NCBI GenBank assembly: GCA_018066245.1
Contig: JAGHRT010000041.1
Span: forward strand, 1 to 64,000
Source: Candidatus Equimonas faecalis
Lineage (GTDB): Bacteria; Bacteroidota; Bacteroidia; Bacteroidales; Bacteroidaceae
Direction of reading: 5' to 3'
DNA length: 64,000 nucleotides
Below, piece by piece: positions 1 through 11,700 of this stretch (position 1 is its first letter; each line of letters opens with the position of its first letter). Under the pieces are notes generated by a model. The model saw nothing but the letters and a program-made list of their open reading frames with translations, was not told the origin of the DNA and searched no databases. Both the position numbers and the translations under genes were made by a program.

Positions 1-117
1 CATCAACCATATTATTTTACACACGCGCGTAAATGTCAGCCTACCTACGGCAGGCGTATGAACGCACGTCCGTAAACAGGCATTGCGGGCTACGCCCTTA
101 TGCCTGCCTACCTTTGT

Positions 118-400
118 GTTATCCCTACGGGATATGTACTCCCTACGGTCGCTTTGCCGTAGGGTCGCAGGTGCGACAACCGTGTACCGCCGTAGGCGCG
201 GCAATGGGTGCGTCATAGCGCGTCATCCTACTATGTGGGTGCCCCGTACCTACGGCGGCGCTCCCTACGGTCGCTCTGCCGCAGGCTATACAACATAGGG
301 CTTTCAGCCCATTGCCCTGCCATAACGCCCTCCTATATCCCGTAGGGATATACACTCCCTACGGTAGCTTTGCCGTGGGGTCGCAGGTGCGGCAACCAAT
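118..400. repeat. Cluster of REP-like hairpins (three related copies)
   Basis: This non-coding stretch holds three related copies of a hairpin: CCCTACGG, an 8-nt loop, CCGTAGGG at 141-164, and degenerate copies near 263-285 and 357-380. Two copies are preceded by a small palindrome of the form TATCCC-NNN-GGGATA (120-134 and 337-351) and followed by TCGCAGGTGCGRCAACC. A separate palindrome GGGCTTTCAGCCCA lies at 298-311 and recurs exactly at 37203-37216. No convincing gene lies in positions 1-560; the short open frames here are read through these repeats. Confidence 0.7.
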
Positions 401-438
401 ACTGTTCACTCTCCGAAACAGTATAAAGGTAGGAAGAA

Positions 439-499
439 CTACCGTATAGGATAGGAGGAACTGGCCCGCCGACAGTTGTTACGCCCCTATAGGATAGAT
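439..499. repeat. Mixed A/B periodic repeat block
   Basis: Short block with B-type cores (GTATAGGATAGG, CCTATAGGATAG) on either side of one A-type core (CCCGCCGACAG), spaced by about 22 bp. It belongs to the family that recurs through the window. Confidence 0.65.
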
Positions 500-579
500 A
501 CGGGGGACATAAAGCGGCTGTCAAGCGCTGTCTATGGTAACACTCCTACCCGAAGGCTAAAGTACGGAGCCTTCGGGGG

Positions 580-628
580 AAAGGACAAAAACAAGCGTGC
601 CGGTTTCCTATAAAGGAACCGGCACGCT
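580..628 (-). terminator. Rho-independent terminator after rpsJ
   Basis: Inverted repeat AGCGTGCCGGTT / AACCGGCACGCT at 594-628 with a short loop. Read on the minus strand, the stem is followed by a T-rich tract (TTGTTTTTG). It lies about 65 bp past the rpsJ stop codon. A second hairpin (CCCGAAGGCT / AGCCTTCGGG, 549-577) follows it. Confidence 0.8.
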
Positions 629-694
629 GGGTATCGGGGCACTGCGGAGTGCCTGCTGTCCGAAGCCGTCCGCTTGGGAACGGCGGAGCGGACT

Positions 695-1000
695 CTACAC
701 CTTGATTTCTACTTCTACGCCGCAGGGCAGTTCGAGCTTCATAAGGGCATCGACGGTCTTGGCGGTGGTGCTGTAGATGTCAATCAGGCGCTTGTAGGTG
801 CAAGCCTGGAACTGCTCACGAGCCTTCTTGTTGACGAAGGTGGAACGGTTTACGGTGATAATGCGCTTGTGGGTGGGGAGAGGAATTGGGCCGCTCACGA
901 CGGCACCCGTGGCCTTTACGCTCTTTACGATTTTCTCGGCGGATTTCTCCACGAGGGTGTGGTCGTAACTCTTGAGCTTGATACGAATCTTCTGACTCAT
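695..1000 (-). CDS. rpsJ: 30S ribosomal protein S10
   Basis: Encodes the 101-residue small-subunit protein S10, which also acts as NusE in transcription antitermination in other bacteria. The sequence starts [14 protein letters not shown] and carries the family signature around [10 protein letters not shown] (residues 37-46), and the length is typical. It is the last gene of rpsL-rpsG-fusA-rpsJ on the minus strand. In most Bacteroidota S10 leads directly into rplC and the rest of the S10 operon; here a strong terminator and repeat-rich non-coding DNA follow, so rpsJ is cut off from rplC at least over the visible 694 bp. Confidence 0.97.
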   Translation of the reverse strand: MSQKIRIKLKSYDHTLVEKSAEKIVKSVKATGAVVSGPIPLPTHKRIITVNRSTFVNKKAREQFQACTYKRLIDIYSTTAKTVDALMKLELPCGVEVEIKV

Positions 1001-1170
1001 GATGATTAATTAGGAGTGAATAGTTAAGAATTTATGGTTTGTTATGGCGCGGGGTAAGAGTCATTCGCTACCCCTGACGCTCTGGGGAGAGGCGAGGCAC
1101 TGCCGTACAGCCTGCCTGCACAATCCCCGACCCGAGCCCTCCCCATTAGGGGAGAGCGGAGGGAGGGTCT

Positions 1171-3300
<2,130 letters not shown>

Positions 3301-3321
3301 AATTTCTTACTGGGGATTAGA

Positions 3322-3798
3322 TTAGAAGCGGAAGTGGGCAAATGCACGGTTAGCCTCGGCCATGCGGTGCATGTCTTCCTTACGCTTGAAGGCACCGCCC
3401 TGCTCGTTGTAGGCATCCATAATTTCGGCAGCGAGTTTGTCGGCCATCGTCTTGCCTCCGCGCTTACGTGCGTAATTTATAAGGTTCTTCATGCTGACGC
3501 TCTCCTTACGGTCGGGGCGGATTTCAGTAGGAACCTGGAACGTAGCACCGCCGATACGACGGCTCTTTACCTCGACCTGAGGCGTAACCTTGTTGAGGGC
3601 ATCCTTCCAGATTTCGAGAGCGCTCTTTTCCTCGCTCTGCATCTTTTCGCCTACGATTTCAAGGGCATGGTAGAAGATTTCGTAGGAAATGTTCTTCTTG
3701 CCGTCGTACATGAGGTGGTTTACAAACTTGGAGACCTTCTGGTCGCCGTACACGGGATCGGGAAGGATCACACGCTTCTTTGGTTTTGCTTTACGCAT
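3322..3798 (-). CDS. rpsG: 30S ribosomal protein S7
   Basis: 158-residue S7, a primary 16S rRNA-binding protein of the small-subunit head. It begins MRKAKPKKR and has the conserved segment [11 protein letters not shown] and the terminal AFAHFRF. It lies between rpsL and fusA in the str operon, about 90 bp after rpsL and 21 bp before fusA, so it is almost certainly cotranscribed with them. Confidence 0.97.
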   Translation of the reverse strand: MRKAKPKKRVILPDPVYGDQKVSKFVNHLMYDGKKNISYEIFYHALEIVGEKMQSEEKSALEIWKDALNKVTPQVEVKSRRIGGATFQVPTEIRPDRKESVSMKNLINYARKRGGKTMADKLAAEIMDAYNEQGGAFKRKEDMHRMAEANRAFAHFRF

Positions 3799-3890
3799 TT
3801 TCTTTTAAGTTTTGGTTTGATGGCTGCAAGTCTTCAGCGTCCTTACGGGCACTTACTCAACCGTGCTAACCAAATGTTTGAGTGTTTCTT

Positions 3891-4274
3891 TTACTTTTTA
3901 GCTGCCTTGGGACGCTTTGCACCATACTTGGAACGGCGCTGCAGACGGTTAGCTACGCCTGCGGTATCGAGCGTACCGCGAACAATGTGGTAACGTACAC
4001 CGGGAAGGTCCTTCACACGACCGCCACGCACAAGCACGATGCTGTGCTCCTGAAGGTTGTGGCCTTCGCCGGGAATGTAGGAGTTCACTTCCTTACCGTT
4101 GGTGAGGCGCACACGGGCTACCTTACGCATAGCGGAGTTAGGTTTCTTAGGCGTTGTCGTGTAAACACGGACGCACACGCCTCGACGCTGAGGGCATTCT
4201 TCCAGCGCAGGCGACTTGCTTTTGTCAGCTGCTACGCTACGGCCCTTTCTTACAAGCTGTTGGATTGTAGGCAT
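3891..4274 (-). CDS. rpsL: 30S ribosomal protein S12
   Basis: 127-residue S12, the decoding-centre protein. The open frame extends 24 codons upstream, but the family start [12 protein letters not shown] is at 4274, and the extension (rich in Asn and Lys) lies in the leader. The conserved loop [15 protein letters not shown] and the second loop around [10 protein letters not shown] are present. It is the first gene of the str operon, preceded by an A-rich leader typical of Bacteroidota and by a likely -7 element at 4355-4362. Confidence 0.96.
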   Translation of the reverse strand: MPTIQQLVRKGRSVAADKSKSPALEECPQRRGVCVRVYTTTPKKPNSAMRKVARVRLTNGKEVNSYIPGEGHNLQEHSIVLVRGGRVKDLPGVRYHIVRGTLDTAGVANRLQRRSKYGAKRPKAAKK

Positions 4275-4354
4275 TGTGATTTTGTTTTTTGAGTTATTAT
4301 TGTTGTTTTCGTATGTGCACGTTGAATTTGGGGCGTATTTCCCCATTCGGAGCG

Positions 4355-4362
4355 CAAAATTA
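4355..4362 (-). promoter_or_regulatory. Putative -7 element of the str operon promoter
   Basis: TAATTTTG on the minus strand matches the Bacteroidota -7 consensus TAnnTTTG and lies about 80 bp upstream of the rpsL start. A TTTG occurs further upstream (4375-4378), but the 12-bp spacing is shorter than usual, so only the -7 element is supported. Confidence 0.45.
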
Positions 4363-4592
4363 ACACTTTTTTTCCAAACGGGAGTGCTTCGCCCCGTAAA
4401 TTCCGCTCTTTTTTTTGCTACTTCCCTAAAAATGACAACTTAGAGTTTGCAAAATGGCGCGTAAACGCCTCATACCAGCGCTTCGACAAGTCATGCAAGC
4501 GGCGGCCAAAAGACGGCTTCCGAGGAGGTGATTCGGCAGAAGGGGCCGAGGCCCGATACGACACCTTACTTCATGGCCTTTTCCGGTGCGGA

Positions 4593-5822
4593 CTACTGGC
4601 GATTCAGGGCTATGGTGAGCGTGAGGCCGCCGCCCGGCGTGAGCGCCGCACTGACAGAGCCGCCATATTGCAAGGCGATATTCTTGACAATGGCCAGCCC
4701 CAATCCCGTACCGCCCATGCGGCGAGAACGTCCTGCGTCCACACGGTAGAAGCGCTCAAAAAGGTGGGGCAGGTGTTCAGGAGGCACACCTTGCCCGTTG
4801 TCGGAGAAAGAGAGAACCACGGAGGAACGTCCCCGCTCATTGGCGGCGACGACAAACTTGGTAGCTCCTACGGCGTGGCCCAAAGTGTTGTCCACCACAT
4901 TTCTCACAAGCGAATAGATGAGGGCCGCATCGCCCTGCATCGGTAGAGTGGAAGGCACTTGCAGTTGGAGGCTAATGCCGTGCTCGTCCAACTGCGGACG
5001 CGCCTCCTCTGCCACTTCGCGTATGACGCCGGCCAGGTCGATTGTGGCCTTTGGCCTTTGGATATACGCTTCATCCAGACGGGTGAGCATACTCATATCG
5101 GCCAGCAACCTGCTCATGCGGATGCTCTGCCGGTGGCAACGCCGCAGAAAATCCATACGGGTGTCGGCGGCCATCTCCGGATGGCTGACCAGCGTGTCGA
5201 GATAGCCCTCAATGGTCGTGGCGGGCGTTTTCAGTTCGTGGGCGGCGTTTTCGGTGAGTTGCCGTTTAAGGCGCTGTTTATCCTGCTCGCTGCTCGAAAG
5301 CCTGCGGCGCAGATACAGTACGATGCTTATGAGTACAAGGATACCCGCCGTATAATAATAAAATGTGTAGTCATGCTCCAGACTAGCCGTGAGCGGGGCA
5401 TCGTAGGGTACGGCGGAGCGCACGACAAGTCCTTGGCTGGGGAAATAGGTGGCCGAATAGAAAAAAGTCTCTCTCAAGGTGCTTGAGGTGCGCTTGATGT
5501 CATAGCCGTTTCCATTGCGAAGGGCTTCCTGCACCTCATGCCGCTGGAGGTGGTTGGGCAGATGCGCCACGTCGGGCGTTTCGCTGTCGGAGACGACGTG
5601 GCCCAAGGTGTCAATCAGCGTAACGCGTATGGTGCTGTCGGCCTCTTTGGGCGAAGCGTGCATCACGCGGTAGTTGTTGAGCTGCAGGCGGGCATGGAGT
5701 ATGTCGCAACGGAACAGATGCTCACGTCTGTTCTCATAGATGCCGAAAATCAGCGTAACGAGGACGGACACAAGCGTAAGCGCAAGAAACAGTCTGTCGG
5801 GAAATCTATTGCGATGAATCAT
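4593..5822 (-). CDS. Sensor histidine kinase (PhoR-like)
   Basis: 409-residue inner-membrane sensor kinase. Two membrane segments (about residues 10-28 and 155-171) flank a periplasmic sensor region of roughly 125 residues. The cytoplasmic part has the phosphoacceptor H195 in HELKTP, an N-box (NVVDNT), and ATP-binding boxes DNGQGV and GGTGLGLAIV. It begins 42 bp after its response regulator and is surely its partner. The pair lies next to a Na/Pi-type transporter, which suggests phosphate or envelope sensing. The PhoR-like assignment rests on that context and the overall layout; the true signal cannot be read from sequence. Confidence 0.88.
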   Translation of the reverse strand: MIHRNRFPDRLFLALTLVSVLVTLIFGIYENRREHLFRCDILHARLQLNNYRVMHASPKEADSTIRVTLIDTLGHVVSDSETPDVAHLPNHLQRHEVQEALRNGNGYDIKRTSSTLRETFFYSATYFPSQGLVVRSAVPYDAPLTASLEHDYTFYYYTAGILVLISIVLYLRRRLSSSEQDKQRLKRQLTENAAHELKTPATTIEGYLDTLVSHPEMAADTRMDFLRRCHRQSIRMSRLLADMSMLTRLDEAYIQRPKATIDLAGVIREVAEEARPQLDEHGISLQLQVPSTLPMQGDAALIYSLVRNVVDNTLGHAVGATKFVVAANERGRSSVVLSFSDNGQGVPPEHLPHLFERFYRVDAGRSRRMGGTGLGLAIVKNIALQYGGSVSAALTPGGGLTLTIALNRQ

Positions 5823-5864
5823 AGAAAATACAGAGTAACAGGCAGGGGAAGCCGGCTTGTGGCG

Positions 5865-6566
5865 TTATGGGTTGAACGAATAGCCGTAGCCGAAGCGGGC
5901 ACGCAGGCACGCTCCGTAGGGGTCTATCTTCTTGCGGAGCCGCGCCACGGCCACGTCCACCGTGCGTTCCAATGTCAGCGAATCCTTGGGCCACACGCGC
6001 TGGAGAAGGGCTTCGCGCGTGAACACGTGGCCCGGCTTGACCATGAGCAGAGCCAGCAGCTCCCATTCCGTCTTTGAGAGGAACACGGTCTGGCCGTCCA
6101 CCGTGCAGCCCTTGCTTTGAATGTCCAGCACAAGTCCCTCATGACCGAGGGTCTGTCCGCCCTCACTCTGCGGCGCAGGCCGGCAACGGCGCAGCACAGC
6201 CTTGACACGGGCCAAGACCTCGCTGATGCGAAAAGGTTTCACTATATAGTCATCGGATCCGAGGCCGAAGCCTGTCAGCGTGTCGTGCTCCGTCCCCTTC
6301 GCCGTACAGAACACGACGGGAATGGCCGCTGTCTCGACATGGGCTTTCAGTACGGCTGCCCACTCGAAGCCCGACTTGCCAGGCATCATCACGTCCAAGA
6401 GTATGAGGTCGGGGAGTTGGCCCTGAGCCGTAGCGCACGACAGCTGCCGCTGGGCTTCCTCGGCACTTTCGGCAGTCTGTACGACGTAGCCCTCTGTCTC
6501 CAGGTTGAAACGGAGTATCTGGCAGATGTCTGCCTCATCATCGACTATCAGAATGCGGTACGGCAT
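5865..6566 (-). CDS. OmpR/PhoB-family response regulator
   Basis: 233-residue two-component regulator. The receiver domain has the acidic pair D9-D10, the phosphoacceptor D58 in LLDVMMPG and K110 in DYIVKPF. The C-terminal half is a winged-helix DNA-binding domain with the typical LSKTEWELLALL and RTVDVAVARLRKKI segments. It is the first gene of an operon with the histidine kinase downstream and has its own promoter-like element in the gap after the transporter gene. Targets are not evident from the sequence. Confidence 0.92.
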   Translation of the reverse strand: MPYRILIVDDEADICQILRFNLETEGYVVQTAESAEEAQRQLSCATAQGQLPDLILLDVMMPGKSGFEWAAVLKAHVETAAIPVVFCTAKGTEHDTLTGFGLGSDDYIVKPFRISEVLARVKAVLRRCRPAPQSEGGQTLGHEGLVLDIQSKGCTVDGQTVFLSKTEWELLALLMVKPGHVFTREALLQRVWPKDSLTLERTVDVAVARLRKKIDPYGACLRARFGYGYSFNP

Positions 6567-6588
6567 GGCAGGAGAGCGTTTTATTCGG

Positions 6589-6619
6589 CAAAGTTACAAA
6601 CTCTGGCCGACACGGCCAA
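6589..6619 (-). promoter_or_regulatory. Promoter of the two-component operon
   Basis: On the minus strand TTGG (6616-6619), 19 bp, then TAACTTTG (6589-6596), a good match to the Bacteroidota sigma-ABfr promoter. It lies 22 bp upstream of the response regulator start and past the stop of the transporter gene. Confidence 0.6.
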
Positions 6620-6640
6620 GCTTGCAAGGCGAAATTCCCG

Positions 6641-8341
6641 TTATTCGGCCTTGCGGGGGCCGTTCTCTTCTTTGGAAGCCTCTTCCTGCACCGTATTGAT
6701 CACATAGTCGCCCACCTTTTCGCACTCGGCTATGAAGTCGTTGAAGAACACGCCCAGCCTGTAGCCGTACTCGCCGGAATTGACGGCCTCGATGTTGGCG
6801 GCGCGGCAACTGGTACGCAGGTCGTTGATGGCCTGCTCCGTGGCATAGTGAGATGTCAGGTCAGGCGCTGACTGGGAAGGCTCATCCAGCACATCACGCA
6901 TCTGCGACAATGCGGTGTCCACCAGCCCCAGCATCTCTGTCATCCGCTGCACCTGCCAAAGGGTGAAGGGCTGCGGTTCGTTGCGCCGCTTATGCAGAAG
7001 GGTGCGTCCGAGGTGGAACATGGAGTCGCCCACCGACTCCAGTTCGTCAATCTGCCGGAGCATACAGGCAATGTGGTGCTTCGACTTGGCTGACAGACGG
7101 CCCTCGGCCACCTGCCGGAGGTAGTCGCCAATCTCACTCTCCATATTGTCGGTAATCTGTTCGTAGTGCTCCAGGCGCTCATAGGCATCGTTGAACTCGG
7201 CATCGCGCTCAGCAGCCAAGGCATCGCGCAGCATCTCCACCATGCGGTGGCAGCGGCGAGCCATTACGCCCACCTCGCTGCGAGCCTGGAAGAGGGACAG
7301 CTCTGCCGTGGAGAGCAGGCCGCCGCTAATGAAGTGAAGGCGCTTCTCGGATGCCGAGTGGTCGGGCATGAGGCGGCACACGAGACGCTCTATCTGCGGC
7401 ACGAACCAAATAAGTATGAGCGTGTTCACCACATTGAAGGCCGTATGGAAGGCCGACAGTTCAAAGAGCTTGTTGCCCGACGCATTCATCACCTCGGCCA
7501 CAAACCATTCCACGCCGTGGCAGAAGGGGTAGAACACCACGAGTACGACACACACGCCGAACACGTTGAAGAACATGTGGGCCAAGGCTGCGCGACGGGC
7601 CTGCGTGTTGGCCGTGAGCGAAGCTATGACAGCCGTAACGGTAGTGCCGATGTTCTGGCCCATCGCCAAGGCTGCGGCCTGAGCCAGCCCGAATCCGGGA
7701 ATGTTCATATCGAACAGCATGAGCGTGATGGCCATAGCTGCCGAGGAGGACTGCACCAGAACCGTTACCAGCGCACCGACCACGACAAACAGCAGGATGG
7801 TCAGATAGCCGCCGCCCGACACGCTGGCCAGCAGGTGGGCCACCATCGTGCCCACGTCAAGGCTTTGGGCGGACTGTTGCAGGAGGTTGAGACCCATAAA
7901 CAGGAAGGCGAAGCCGTAGAGGAACTCGCCTATCGACTTGCGCCGCGAGCTGTCGCTGAACACAAGCGGAATACCAACGGCCAGCAGAGGCAGGGCCAAT
8001 GCTGCTATATCTACCTTGAAGCCGACAAAGGAGATAATCCAAGCCGTAACGGTGGTACCGATGTTGGCACCCATAATCACGCCGATGGCCTGTGCCAACG
8101 ACATCAGGCCTGCATTGACAAACGACACGACCATTACGGTAGTGGCCGACGACGACTGGATGAGGGCCGTTACGCTGAGGCCTGTCAGCACGCCCATCAC
8201 GCGATTGCGCGTCATGGCGGCCAGGATGTTGCGCAGGCGGTCGCCTGCAAACTTTTCAAGTCCCTCGCTCATGGTCTTCATGCCGAAAAGGAAGAGACCC
8301 AGCGAGCCCAAGAGTGAAAGGAGGTTTAGAAATACTGTCAT
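6641..8341 (-). CDS. Na/Pi cotransporter family protein with PhoU-like domain
   Basis: 566-residue inner-membrane protein (start chosen at MTVFLNLLSLLG; the open frame runs 28 codons further into the promoter region). The first ~330 residues are hydrophobic and contain the duplicated QSSSA motif of the Na/Pi cotransporter (PF02690) family, each followed by a GANIGTTVTA or GQNIGTTVTA segment. The last ~200 residues are a charged helical region like PhoU. Members carry out sodium-dependent phosphate transport; direction and affinity cannot be inferred here. The downstream two-component system may regulate it, although that operon has its own promoter. Confidence 0.9.
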   Translation of the reverse strand: MTVFLNLLSLLGSLGLFLFGMKTMSEGLEKFAGDRLRNILAAMTRNRVMGVLTGLSVTALIQSSSATTVMVVSFVNAGLMSLAQAIGVIMGANIGTTVTAWIISFVGFKVDIAALALPLLAVGIPLVFSDSSRRKSIGEFLYGFAFLFMGLNLLQQSAQSLDVGTMVAHLLASVSGGGYLTILLFVVVGALVTVLVQSSSAAMAITLMLFDMNIPGFGLAQAAALAMGQNIGTTVTAVIASLTANTQARRAALAHMFFNVFGVCVVLVVFYPFCHGVEWFVAEVMNASGNKLFELSAFHTAFNVVNTLILIWFVPQIERLVCRLMPDHSASEKRLHFISGGLLSTAELSLFQARSEVGVMARRCHRMVEMLRDALAAERDAEFNDAYERLEHYEQITDNMESEIGDYLRQVAEGRLSAKSKHHIACMLRQIDELESVGDSMFHLGRTLLHKRRNEPQPFTLWQVQRMTEMLGLVDTALSQMRDVLDEPSQSAPDLTSHYATEQAINDLRTSCRAANIEAVNSGEYGYRLGVFFNDFIAECEKVGDYVINTVQEEASKEENGPRKAE

Positions 8342-8369
8342 ATTAGTACGGAAAACTTGTTCACGTCTG

Positions 8370-8377
8370 CAAAAATA
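8370..8377 (-). promoter_or_regulatory. Putative -7 element of the Na/Pi transporter gene
   Basis: TATTTTTG on the minus strand, matching TAnnTTTG, 29 bp upstream of the chosen start. No clear -33 TTTG at the usual distance. Its place inside the longer open frame supports the shorter start. Confidence 0.4.
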
Positions 8378-8506
8378 GTACGGAGTTATTACAGAAATGT
8401 TACAACCTCCCGTTTTTTTGCGCACAGCCCTGTCTGTCGGGCATTTCCGCTAACCGCAGATGGAAATTTTCCGCCGAAAGGACAGGCACCCGTAGGGCAT
8501 AGTCAT

Positions 8507-8590
8507 GAAAAAGCCTGCGTTAGGAGAAAAAAAGCCTGCATCAGTAGAAAAAAGCCTGCGTTAGGAGAAAAAAAGCCTGCGTCAGTAAAA
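8507..8590. repeat. Type C tandem array (four units, 20-21 bp)
   Basis: Four tandem copies of AAAGCCTGCGTTAGGAG or AAAGCCTGCRTCAGTAG separated by runs of A, with two alternating versions of the 3' half. The period is 20-21 bp, close to the A family, but the core is unrelated. It lies between the Na/Pi transporter promoter and the terminator of the next gene, in a non-coding stretch of about 380 bp. Confidence 0.8.
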
Positions 8591-8654
8591 ACTAAGCCAA
8601 CGTTTTTTACGACAAACCGTTAGCCTCGGAGAGACGGCCTCCTATCATTGGCCA

Positions 8655-8691
8655 CAAAAAAAAGCCGCACCTGCCTTTTGGGCGGGTGCGA
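8655..8691 (-). terminator. Rho-independent terminator
   Basis: Stem GTCGCACCCGCC / GGCAGGTGCGGC with an A-rich loop on the minus strand, followed by a run of eight T. It lies about 35 bp past the stop of the 1170-residue surface protein. Confidence 0.85.
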
Positions 8692-8724
8692 CTTTGAGAG
8701 AGTCCCTATTGGGAGAGGAGATGC

Positions 8725-11700
8725 TTACTTCACAATGTACTTCTTGCCATTGATGATGTAGAGGCCGCTGTTGAGCTTGCCCTGCATCTTCTGACCCTGG
8801 AGGTTGTAGATACCACGGCTGATGTTGTTCTTCACAGCCACGTTGCTGATACCGGTAAGGGTACCTACGCCTTCTTCATAGGGGATAGAGAGTTCGCCAA
8901 CGCGACCGCAGTCGTCGCTCACGAGCAGATAACCGGAGTTGGGGTACAGGCCTTCGCCTTCCTCGGAAGCTACTACCATAGCCTTCCAGAAGATACCGCT
9001 ACCTACGGGGAGTTCATCGATGCCTACGATGGTACCGATAAGGCCGTTCTGGGTCTTGGCTTCGTTGGTGTAGGTCAGTTCGGCGAGGTCGGAAGCAACG
9101 GTGCTGAAGATATCGTTCTCATACTCCTCGCTCTCGGAATAGTAAACCACGGGAGTGCCTGCGGGGATTACCTCGTCAGTTGCGTAGTAGTCGAACTGGA
9201 AGGCGTTGTTGAAGGTACCCACGAGCTTGTAGAGAGGCTCAACGCAGTCGTTCACGATGTCGAAGGGCAGGGTGATGATGCGGGGAGTGCCGGGTTCGTA
9301 GTAGAAGCCATACTCGGCCTTCCACTCTTCGCTGGCTTCAACGAACTGGAAGGAGCTGTTGTCGGCGCCCTTAGCGCTGCCCCAAGTAACGATGCCGCCA
9401 GTGTTGGGATCGGCGTTCATGAAGTTGTTTTCGCCGAACACGATGTTGAAGCTGCCGCCGAGGCGTGCGCTACGCATGGTGAAGCTGCTCTTGGCAGCAC
9501 CGGCGAGTACGGGAGAGGTTTCCTCGGGCTGAGCCTGGAGGTAGTTGCCGGTACCATAGTTGAAGAGGCTCCAAGTGCCGTCTTCGTTCTTGGTGAGCTT
9601 CCAGAAGTAGCCGGGGTGGCTGGAGGGTTCTACGCTTTCTTCAGCGCCGCCCCATGAGAGCTGGGTGTCGCCGCTGTACCAGTTGCGTACATAGTTGTTG
9701 GCTGCAGCGCCTTCGGTGGTGCTCTGAATCATGTAGATGCCTTCTTCAGGATAGATGAGCTTGCTCTGGAGGTTGGCGATAGCATCGTTGATGGCTTTCT
9801 TGCCAGCGTTGATTTCGTCCATCGTCATTACGTCCTTCACGGTAGCGCTTACCTGCTCAACTACGCTCTCAAGTTCTGCGGTAGCACCTTCGGGGAAGTA
9901 GCCTACCTCGTTGCCAATGGGCGTTTCGACAATCCAGCCCTGAGCATCTTCGAGGAGGTCGCGGAGAACCTGGGGTTCGGGGAAGTTTTCGAGGAAGTCG
10001 TCGTAAGCCTTCTGGAGTTCAGCGATGGTGGCATCGGTAGCGGCCTGAGAAGCGAGTTCGGTCTGAGCCTTCTCCATTGCGGTTTCGAGAGCCTGACGGA
10101 TTTCAGCGGGAACGGCGTTGATGAGGCTGGTGTTTGGATCAACGTCAATGCTGCGCATAACAAGTTCGCCTATGCACATATAGATGTTATCGGCGGGCTT
10201 GTCGCCGTAGGTGATAGTTTCCACCACCTCAAGAGGATCGGTGGATACGGTGTCGGCTACAACGGTGTCGGCCATGCGGACGAGAGCCATAACACGGATG
10301 TACTGACAAGGCTGGCTGAGGTTTACGGTGAAGGTAGCCTTGGCGTTGTTGTAGGAAGCGCCATTGTAGGTTACGCTCTGGTCGTAGTTGGCTTCCACAA
10401 TCTGCCAGGCATCCCAAGTGCTCTTGTAATTGTCGAGGGTAGCGGCAAGGTCGCCTGGTGTGTAGTCGTCGGCCTCGGCAAGGGAAGCATCGTTGGTACC
10501 GGCGATGAACCAGCGGGTAACGGCACCCCTTACGTTTACATTGATCTGACGGCGAACCACGTCGAGAGCAAAATCCTTAATGGGCTCTTCGGTAGCCACC
10601 TGGAACCAGTGGGGCTGGCCGAGGTCGCCCTGCTGACTCCAGAAGGAGTGATAGAAGGTGTTGTAGTTGCCATCAATGAGGGCGAGTTCCTTAGGATCGC
10701 CATCCTTGCCAGTACCGCCTTCGGAGGTTTCGGTACGGTTGGCAGTAATCTGGCTGACATCGGTGAGATACTGCGTGTAGGAGAAGCCCTTGTTGTAGGT
10801 ATCGGAGGCTTCGTTGAGGAGTTCGGTGAGCTTTTGGTTCTTGTGGGTCTGCTCCATCTTCTCTTCAAGAGCCTGGATGATTTCGGCGTCGATGGCCTCC
10901 AACTTCCAGAGGGAGCCCTGGTTGTTTTCGGAGCTACCGGCGTTCCAGTAAACGACAACGTTGCCGCTAGTCTGTGAGTGCATACCCCAGTTGGTGGCAC
11001 GCTCATCACCACGGATGTTGAAGGAACCTGCCAGGTCGGAAGCTGTAATGGCGAAGGAGGTGGTGGGCTCTACGGTTACGGGGAAAGCGTTGGAGAAGCT
11101 GGCTGCATCGCTCATGTAGTGGCCGGTGTAGTAGTTCTTGAAGTAGTTCTTGCCGTCGATGACTTCGAGTTTCCAGATGTACTTGGTGTCTTCCACGTCG
11201 ATTTCATCGGGAGATACGTAGTTGGGGGTCCACTTCACCTGGCTGTCGGCTTCATAGACGCAACCCGTCCAGTCGTTGCGCCAGTTCCAGAAGCGATAGT
11301 ACTGGCCGTCCTGAAGCGTGCCCATGCTGGCCATCAGAGCGTCGAAGGCAGCCTGAAGCTGTGCGATGGCGGCGTTGCAATCCTCGTCGGAACCTTCGCC
11401 GTTGTTGAGGAGGTCGGCAAAGACTTCCCATGCTGCGGTCATGTTGTCGATGGCTTCCTGAGAGTACTCGCCGAGGCCGCTGCCTGCTACATAGTCATCG
11501 GGGTTGAACTCAACGCCACCGAGGATGTCGTTGAAAGCGGGAATCATAGCGGCATTGCCGGTCAGCTTGGCGGGCTTGTAGATGCCCCAGCAGTTGGTGT
11601 CGCGGTATTCCATGAAATTGGCACCGCCATAGGTGCTGAGATAGGTGGCGCTGGTCAGGCCATCCTCGCCGGTCTCTTTACTGTCGGCAATGCAGAACAC

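Noticed and set aside
1001-1170. Possible regulatory RNA between fusA and rpsJ
   Set aside because: GC-rich with scattered short complementarity, but no convincing structure or promoter could be defined by eye.
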